A DNA stretch of 64,000 nt from Sceloporus undulatus (lineage: Eukaryota > Chordata > Lepidosauria > Squamata > Phrynosomatidae). The position numbers and the translations under genes are program-made. Under the pieces are notes generated by a model that did not search any database, was not told the origin of the DNA, and saw only the letters and a list, made by a program, of their open reading frames with translations. The stretch lies in contig NC_056527.1 in the NCBI RefSeq assembly GCF_019175285.1, forward strand, positions 64,512,030 through 64,576,029. Direction: 5' to 3'. Within the stretch, counting starts at the first letter, position 1. The number at the start of each line of letters is the position of its first letter. Of this stretch, positions 56,966-64,000 are shown piece by piece.

Positions 56966-57029
56966 TTTTGTTGTGTGAAAACAATGCTACTATAATATCT
57001 CCTTAATGCTTTAGATTGAATTCCTTGCC

Positions 57030-57090
57030 TAAGAAAACCCTGTCAAAGTCATGGGGTCACCATAAGTTGACAGGCAACTTGAAGGCACAT
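57030..57090 (+). mobile_element. SINE 3' tail
   Basis: GAAAACCCTGTCAAAGTCAT, GGGGTCACCATAAGTTGACA and ACTTGAAGGCACATAC; the tail shared by 5S-derived and Sauria-type SINEs. Confidence 0.75.
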
Positions 57091-57094
57091 ACAA

Positions 57095-58810
57095 ACATGT
57101 ACACTAATTAGGATCAATGCCTTACCTGGAAGAAAATGAAATCATAGTTTTTCTCAAAGAAAGTAGAACTTGTATAATGGCTAATGGAGTTCAGGACTTA
57201 CCAACATTTCAGTCTCTTCTCATGAACTTATAAGATAAAATTCCTTTGAACTTCCAATTATCTGACTTTTGACTGTCAGCTATGGTTCTGCTTGCATTGG
57301 CATCTAAATAGTATTCTTCAGCTGACAGTAAGTAAAATGGAAGTGGTTTTTGGACTTGTTTACAGTGATGGAAATGATCTATGTTTCCTGTTGTGGCTTG
57401 AAAATATCTCTTGAAGTTTTTAATATTCCTGCATTTAATTACAACCAGTTAAGGAAAAAACAACAACAAAAGAGACCCAAAGTGATTTAAAATTCTGCCT
57501 CATGAAGCAAGAAATTCTACACTTTAATAGAATTCAACATTTTATTTCAACTTCTGCAGACAAAAATAAATAAATCTTGCTTTGATTTGGAGAGTGGCAT
57601 GTTTAACCATTAGGTGACCATTCACACCCCCACCAAGTAGTTTGAACTGCTTGAGAAACAGAAGACTTTCAAAAGAAGTATGCAATTCATACACAAGAAG
57701 TATGTAGAATTTTGTTTATAAATGGTAAAAAATGTCCATGTCCCTGAGACATAAGCTTTGTTTGTCTAAGTATGTACACTTTTGCCTGTGATCTGCACTG
57801 TTTTTATTACATGATTACTAGTAAACTTCTTCTCTGCTTCTCATTATGAAATATAACATTTCTGTGGGTAAAAATGTCCACCATATAATTCTAACTGTAT
57901 AATAATACTGAGAAATTCTAACAATTTATTGTGCCCTGTCTAGGCAACGATCAAGTCTGGTTAAAGATATTTTAAATAATTTTCAGTTTGTACTGCAAGT
58001 GATTAGCCAGTTGCTGCAGTGTAAATAAATGTAGATGTTCTAGAATAGCCAATAATGCATTCTGGCCTATCAGCCAAGCAAAATGTATTACTTTGGTGCA
58101 GCTGACTTAGGTTGGAGCTAGACATTAAAAAGGACCCAGATCAACAGAATTACCTACAGACTTTCTGTAGAAGATATTAATAGAATTATGTTAATCTATT
58201 TGAGCTCATTGTCTCTTTTCCAATTTAGAGAGTCATTCCCAGCCATTTGTTCTGCTTTCCTTTCAGCTATGCCTTTCTTTCTGTTGTTTAACAGAATCCT
58301 GTGACACATCCATGAATGCACGCATCCACATTTCCCGGTCGGTGCATGTATATGATTACATATATATCCACATCCACAACCCTTTGTAATAGAGCCGTTC
58401 TTTATCATATGAATATTCATTTCTTCTTTTTACTCTTCAGCCTAAGTGTTCAAAGGTCTCTTGATTCTCTCACTTCTGTTACCTCACCATTCTTTTTCCC
58501 TTTGGGGGAAAATTACTGGTATCACTATCACCTGTTTTGGCTACAAAGGAGGAGAAATCTCAAATGTCTTTGAAGAAGAGAGAATTTCAGCCAGCACAGC
58601 TATAATGTCACGCCATAATAAAAAAAGGTTTTGCTGAAATATCCTCTAAGCAGCTTGGTAAATGAATTGCAGTTTTCACTAGGAATTAAATTTTGTAGGT
58701 ACAAACTGAACAAAGCCAGGCCATGACACTGTTAAGAATTTGGTAAGTGGTAGAAATGGAAAAACTGTAAGCATTGACAAATAAAACAGTCCCTCATTTA
58801 AGAAGAAACA
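57095..58810. other. SUGCT intron 8, unannotated
   Basis: Looks unique. The two overlapping frames at 58316-58637 have no recognised homology. Confidence 0.5.
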
Positions 58811-58812
58811 GA

Positions 58813-58919
58813 GGCCCTATACAGACAGCCAAAATAAAGCTGCTTCGAGTCACTTTGGAGGTATGGTGTTTCAATGATGCATGCGTCCTAAGGGTCTGGA
58901 AGCTGCACCAAAGCTTCCA
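58813..58919. mobile_element. CCATACAG-variant palindromic MITE, half copy
   Basis: GGCCCTATACAGACAGCC then AAATAAAGCTGCTTCGAG; cut at GCACCAAAGCTTCC, near the centre of the family. Confidence 0.8.
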
Positions 58920-59049
58920 TCATTTTCTCTACTTGAGTTTATGGCTCTTAATAATCATAAATAAATAGACATTTTTTTATCCCTGCATGAGAGATTTTGG
59001 TGTTTGTTAATCAGAATATGGGCATGATACCATTTTCTCTGTTCAGTTA

Positions 59050-60385
59050 CCAAGACTGTTTTAGTCTAATCAAGAAAAATGCAGAGGTAGGTTTATGTCC
59101 AATATTCATTCCCAGCCAGAAAAAAGGAGACACAAAAGAGTGCAACAACAAAAGGATCATAGCATTAATATCCCACAGAAGCAAAATTATGCTTAAAATT
59201 CTGAAACATTGACTCCAATCATATATGGAGAGAGAAATCCCAGAGGCACAAGTGCGGTGCAGGAAAGGCAGGGGCCTTAGGGACCATATTGCAAACCTAC
59301 GCTAGCTAATGGAGGGCACCAAGAAATTTCAAAAGAAAACCATCATGTGGTTTATAGATGATAGCAAAACCTTTGACTGCATATAGCACAAAAAGCTATG
59401 GAACGCTTTTAAAGACATGGGAGTACCACTACACTTGATGGTCCTGATGAGAAATCTGCACTTAGAACAAGAGGCAGAGTATGGAGAAACAGAATGGTTT
59501 TCAGTTGACAAAAGGGTCAAGCAAGGCTACATATTATCACCCTATTTGTTCAACTTGTATGCAGAAAATATCATACAAAGAGCAGATTTAGACTTAGAAG
59601 AAGGAGAAGTAGAGATAGGAAGAGGAAACCTCAACAGTCTAAGATATGCAGATGACACTATACTACTAGCTGAAAACATCATGGAATTGGAACAATTACT
59701 AAGGAAGGTAAAGGACAAAAGTGTAAAGGCAGGTTTACTGCTCAACTTAAAGAAGACAAAAATAATGACCACACAGGATCTACATAAATTCAATTTAGAC
59801 AATGAAGAAATCAAAATAGTTAAAGATTTCCCGTACCTTGGATCAAACATTGATCAGAAAGGAAGTGCAGTTAAGAAGTAAGAAGACTAGGAATGGCAAG
59901 GGCATTCATGAAAGAACTGGATAGGACTGTAAAGAGTAAAGACTGAGCACTAAAGTCAGAATTGTCCAAGCCGTTGTCTTTCCAATGACCATGCATGGAT
60001 GTGAGAGCTGGACAGTGAAGAAAGAAAATCAACTCTTTTGAACTGTGGTGATGGGGAAGAGTGCTCAGAAATCTGTGGACAGCCAAAAAGACACACAGAT
60101 GGATCCTTGAACTGATCAAGCCTGAACTCTCCTTAGAAGCCATGAAGACTGAATACTTTGACCACATCATGAGACGGCATGACACATTAGACTCTAATAA
60201 CAGTAGAAGATAGCAGAGGAAGAGAGGAAGACCACATACCAGATGTTTAGACTCAATTAGGGAGGCCACAGGCCTGAATCTACAAGACCTAAGCAGTGCA
60301 GTGAAGGATACAGGGGGCTTGGAGATATTCCATCCACAGGGTCACCATGCGTTGATTTGATTTGAGGGAAGCTAAACACAACAAG
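59050..60385 (+). mobile_element. Bov-B (RTE) LINE, RT to 3' end, decayed
   Basis: ECNNKRIIALISHRSKIM starts the RT near 59140. The open frame 59417-59881 (154 codons) reads EYGETEWFSVDKRVKQGYIL, SPYLFNLYAENI, LRYADDTILLAENIMELEQL, VKAGLLLNLKKTKIMTT and FPYLGSNIDQKG. Stops at 59209, 59300, 59383 and 59879 and shifts beyond break the rest. The C-terminus (CESWTVKKE, DHIMRRHD-like) is still readable to 60250. It ends GGGTCACCATGCGTTGATTT, the SINE-like tail. Confidence 0.85.
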
Positions 60386-60389
60386 AATT

Positions 60390-61580
60390 ACAGATGCATA
60401 TGTCAAGTTCTGTGGTGTTGTCAATGAAGTAGCAAGGGTTCCCTTCACCACAATCAGAAATATGTTTTCAGGTGAAGAATATTTTGGCAAATAATTTGTT
60501 TAGAAATGCAAAATCAACATGAATTTGAAAATATTTTTTGGTCTTATGTTTCTAATAATGTGGAGATTTTTTAGTAGATGGATGTAACTGGAGATGGAAA
60601 CGTGCATATATTTTTGACTTGGTATGCATAGTAGAGGAATACTAATGCAGTGATCTTCCAAATCAAACTGAATTTTAAATTACACATTCTTTGAGTTCTG
60701 CTGTCTTCTGACATCTGAATGTCTGAACATACATTTGTAGTGAAGGTATCACAAAGTGTTCAAAGGAATATGAAATAGGTGGGTGAACAGTGGGTGTTCA
60801 TCTGTCCTACAAAGATGTAAAGCCCTTTAAAAACATGTTCCATTTCAAACGTTCTACTCACCTCCACAGATTTGTTTTGTATGTTACCTCACAGCTCAGT
60901 AGGACATAGGTACTTAATAATAGGCAACTTTCAAGTGTCTTTTTAGCCTTAAAACCACTTTATTGTTCGTTCAGCTAATACAATGTAGGACTGTCTCACT
61001 GCCTTGTAGTTTCTTGATCTCTCTGTCATGTGAAGCAAGAGTTCGTAGTACTGTAGACTGTGGTATAGATAGCTGAAAGCAGGAATGCCTTTAGAAGTGC
61101 TTTTGAAATATTTCCTTTAAACAGCGTTCTTTGGAGGTACTGCCTTTTCTCAGCTATTAAAGCCATTCTCAGATTAATGGAAACAAAGCAAAAATCCTTG
61201 TACTGTGGCACCTGTGTCCTGTAGAAATGTTAGTCACATTTTAAAAGAGGTTAAACATAAAGTTTGAATAGGTTTATTGCTACTATTTTTTACTTCTTGT
61301 TTGTATTCCCCCTGTAAATACAAATGCACATTTCGCTGTGCTGCCCAGTGCTATCTATATATTTGTTTTTGACTGAAGTTATAAAAGTCCACTGGGAGCT
61401 GGGGCAGGAATACAAGTATGAGATGAGAGAGGTGTATAAAATTAAAATTGTGCTTGAGGTTTGAGAGATACATAAAATAAAATTATGTGTGGAGTGCAGA
61501 GAGTGGAAAAGAATGTTTTCTCTCATAGTACTAGAATCCCGGTTTTCATAATCCTAGAAGTTTGATACTAGAATTACACT
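60390..61580. other. SUGCT intron 8, unannotated
   Basis: AT-rich; nothing recognised. Confidence 0.5.
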
Positions 61581-61583
61581 TGT

Positions 61584-61957
61584 TCCTACATATCCGCTAG
61601 GGTTAGGGGCACAAGACCCCCGTGAATGTGGAAAAACCGCAAATAACAAAAACACCATGTTTTTAGCTGAGAGGACACCTCTCTAGGAATCTCTAGGCCC
61701 TCCAGTGAAACTTTGTGGTCAATGTCCAACAGACACTGGCCATAGAACTGCAATGGAGGTCATGGAGGAGCTACAAACGCTTAGTAGAGTATACTCTGTA
61801 GGAATCTCTAGGTCTTTCAGAGCAACTTTTACTTAAAGTTGACCATAGAGTTGCACTGGAGGACCTAGAGATTCCTAGAGAGAACATGTTAATCAAATCC
61901 GCGAATAATCAAATCCGCAAATATCAAAGCTGCAAATATGGAGGGATGCGTGTACTA
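61584..61957. mobile_element. Pogo/Tigger-like MITE
   Basis: TACATATCCGCTAGGG start, AATATGGAGGGATGCGTGTA end. Two CTCTAGGAATCTCTAGG and two TTGACCATAGAGTTGCAC-type blocks. Same family as 15096-15400. Confidence 0.7.
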
Positions 61958-61959
61958 GA

Positions 61960-63350
61960 ATGTGAGAAACAAACAGCAAATACACATATTGACAGAGCTG
62001 TCATTCTCTTCCATACATTTCTTGCCTTTCTATTGCAGTTTGAGAGAGCAATTTGTTTGCTTGATGGGACCAGGTTGTGTCCCCTCCAACCTTGCAATTC
62101 ACTGTTTCCCATTCTAGAATACTCCATGGCAAAAACTGATCAGGCCAGAATATGATACTGGTGTGTGACAAGGGTGGCAGTGGTGGCTTGCCACTGTATA
62201 ACACTAAAAATGGATAATAATAAAGATTATTGTTTACATACTAAAATATATTGAAATTTTGAATATATAATTATCTCCTGAACATATGGGAAAATCTGTA
62301 ATACACATGATGCTGTTGTATATGAAAACTTGCACTGTAAACATTTCTTTGACAGGCCGGGAAGAAACAAAACTTGGGGGTAAAACAATTTAAAAGGAAC
62401 TCAGGAAGATGCAGCTTGCCCATTATCTGCCTTCTCAGCTTCCTTTTATTATGCATACATATTTGGGAGGCTGAATGTATATTAGTTCAGTTCTGTCAGT
62501 TGGGTTAAAATATGATGCTTTTTGTGTGTTGTCTAAAAGCATCTTGAAAAACTATTTGCTCCTTGCTATCTGAACCTTCCTCTGGCACTTAATAGTTTGT
62601 CTCCCTAACTGTCTGATTTTTAGTTTTAGCCGAGTAGCATGTTAAGCACTGTATTGTGGAATTTCAATTTTTCTTGATATTGCTAGGTATATAAAACTCA
62701 ACATGTGACGTGGTCATCTTTTGTGGTATGAACAAAAAAGGAATAAAAGTGTATGTGTGTACTCATAAATCAAATGAGAAAGGTAAATGGCAAATGTAGA
62801 CAAACATAAAGATATATGTGTACAGCAGGTAGATCTGTCTGTGCAAATGAATGAATGAATACTGAAATTGTATCTTTTGGAACATCTGCTTTAATGTCTA
62901 AAGGCCACCCTTGTCGGTTTTGTTTCTTAAAATGGAAACAAAACATGGCCTCTAGACTTTAAAGAAAACACTGTAACCTACAGACTAAATAATGTTTGGT
63001 AATAAGATGTATTATTTTGTCTTCCTTCCCGAGGGAGTTTTGCAAAGCCTTTGGAAGCACTGATGAGTGTCAGTGTTGTCAGTTTGTTTTTTCGACAATG
63101 GCAAGAGGAAGTTGCTAACACTGGATTCGGTAATCTAAACACAGGGAAAATATTTTTAAAAGAACAGCAAATGTTGCTTCCACAAATAACGGTTTTCTTA
63201 TAAACTACACATGAAAGGCACAGAAACAGTAAGAAATGAAAGAATTGTAACAAAAACAACGGCATTTTAAAATATTGTTTTCAACTCAGGAAGTCCTTTT
63301 ATATGTTAATCGGTTTTTGAGGGATTTTCTGCATTTCTTTTGAAGAAACA
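61960..63350. other. SUGCT intron 8, unannotated
   Basis: No repeat recognised; frames at 61886-62204 on both strands look like chance. Confidence 0.5.
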
Positions 63351-63352
63351 CT

Positions 63353-63632
63353 GGTGGGTTACAGACCACCGAAATGCGGTGGTCTGCTGCCGCCACCGCT
63401 TGCAGCGTCCAGGAGCCGTAGCAGCCAAACCACGGAAATCGTGCTCCTTCCTGGGCCCCGGAAGTGGCGCCGCAAAGCGCAAGGCGCGCTTCGCAGTGTC
63501 ACTTCTGCCGCGACACGTCTGGACGCTATGCGTCCAAGATGTCAAAATGGCAGCGGCCTTGTGGAACAGCCGCCGCCATTTGTTACGGACAGAGTCCCGA
63601 GGAAGTCCGAAATGGCGGTTTGTAACCCGCCA
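63353..63632. mobile_element. GC-rich GGTTACAGACC MITE, copy 2 (reverse of copy 1)
   Basis: GGTGGGTTACAGACCACC start and GGCGGTTTGTAACCCGCC end. CpG-rich; CTTCCTGGGCCCCGGAAG and GGCAGCGGCC blocks match the complement of 50975-51289. Confidence 0.85.
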
Positions 63633-63799
63633 CTGTGTTGAAAAATATGCTGGTATAATTTAGGTTTTACTCTCAGTTTGTATGAAGTCTTTGTGGGTGT
63701 ATGAGTGTGCACCAGGTCTGTGTTGGTCTATGAAGAATGAGTTTTCAGCATGTCCCTGCTACGTACAGGTAATTTTAGTAACAAAGGACAAGCTATAGT

Positions 63800-63970
63800 T
63801 TTTTGTGGGGTTTTTTTGGGCTATGTGGCCATGTTCTAGAAGAGTTTATTCCTGATGTTTCGCCAGCATCTGTGGTTGGCATCTTCAGAGAATGCTGTCC
63901 TGGAAGAGAGTGGGTATATATATACTGTGTGACCTTGGGATGCCGGCCATGAAAGCCTTCGTCTTCACAA
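63800..63970 (+). mobile_element. Interspersed repeat, perhaps Penelope-like
   Basis: GGCTATGTGGCCATGTTCTA, CTGATGTTTCGCCAGCATCT and GGCATCTTCAGAGAATGC, a motif set common in squamates and turtles. Family assignment is uncertain. Confidence 0.45.
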
Positions 63971-64000
63971 AGGACAAACTGTCTTTTAAGTGCACATCTA

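Noticed and set aside
53807-64000. SUGCT exon 9
   Set aside because: I searched for the VACLSHIAANYLIG-like continuation after a plausible acceptor and found none; AATTACCTACAG at 58148 has the wrong context.

Overview
This is a vertebrate nuclear window, almost certainly from a squamate reptile and probably an iguanian-type lizard. Three things point there. It carries two single-copy vertebrate genes in divergent orientation. Bov-B LINE sequence sits alongside tRNA-derived Sauria-type SINEs that share its 3' tail. It also holds 5S-rRNA-derived SINEs, young L2, CR1, L1 and R4-like LINEs, a DIRS-type fossil and a SPIN hAT element. I cannot fix the genus from sequence alone.

Host genes. A CpG-rich bidirectional promoter (about 15,960-16,430) drives two genes. 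Leftward (minus strand) is a complete two-exon MPLKIP (TTDN1), 193 codons, coding parts 15957-15583 and 12029-11823. Rightward (plus strand) is the 5' part of SUGCT, the class III succinyl-CoA:glutarate CoA-transferase. Eight exons (16435-53806) encode 250 residues in unbroken phase, including the presumed catalytic Asp; the last roughly 190 residues lie beyond the right edge. The head-to-head pair matches the human order CDK13-MPLKIP-SUGCT, so the left end may be near the 3' end of CDK13, but I see no CDK13 coding sequence.

Layout. 1-11.8 kb: MPLKIP 3' flank, with several Tc1/mariner-type MITEs, a broken DIRS-type fossil (about 3.8-6.2 kb) and a long L2 LINE (about 6.7-10.5 kb). 11.8-16.0 kb: MPLKIP, whose intron holds a CR1 fragment, a 5S-derived SINE, a tRNA-derived SINE and MITEs. 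16.0-16.4 kb: shared promoter with a tandemly duplicated module, each copy carrying two NRF1-like motifs. 16.4-53.8 kb: SUGCT exons 1-8 in repeat-rich introns; intron 6 (18.6 kb) holds L1, Bov-B, L2, CR1, R4-like and many MITE insertions. 53.8-64 kb: SUGCT intron 8, with a SPIN element, a Bov-B reverse transcriptase block and more MITEs.

Most of the DNA outside exons is transposon-derived. Several MITE families recur: TA-flanked CAGTGNGCCC elements, GTTACAG/CCATACAG palindromes, GC-rich GGTTACAGACC elements, and palindromes with CAGAAATAA-type ends. I saw no prokaryotic features, CRISPR arrays, functional RNA genes or intact autonomous transposons. The items I would look at first are the duplicated NRF1 module in the promoter, the (ATT)20 array lodged in the exon 2 acceptor region of SUGCT, and the near-perfect 165-bp palindrome just inside SUGCT intron 1.
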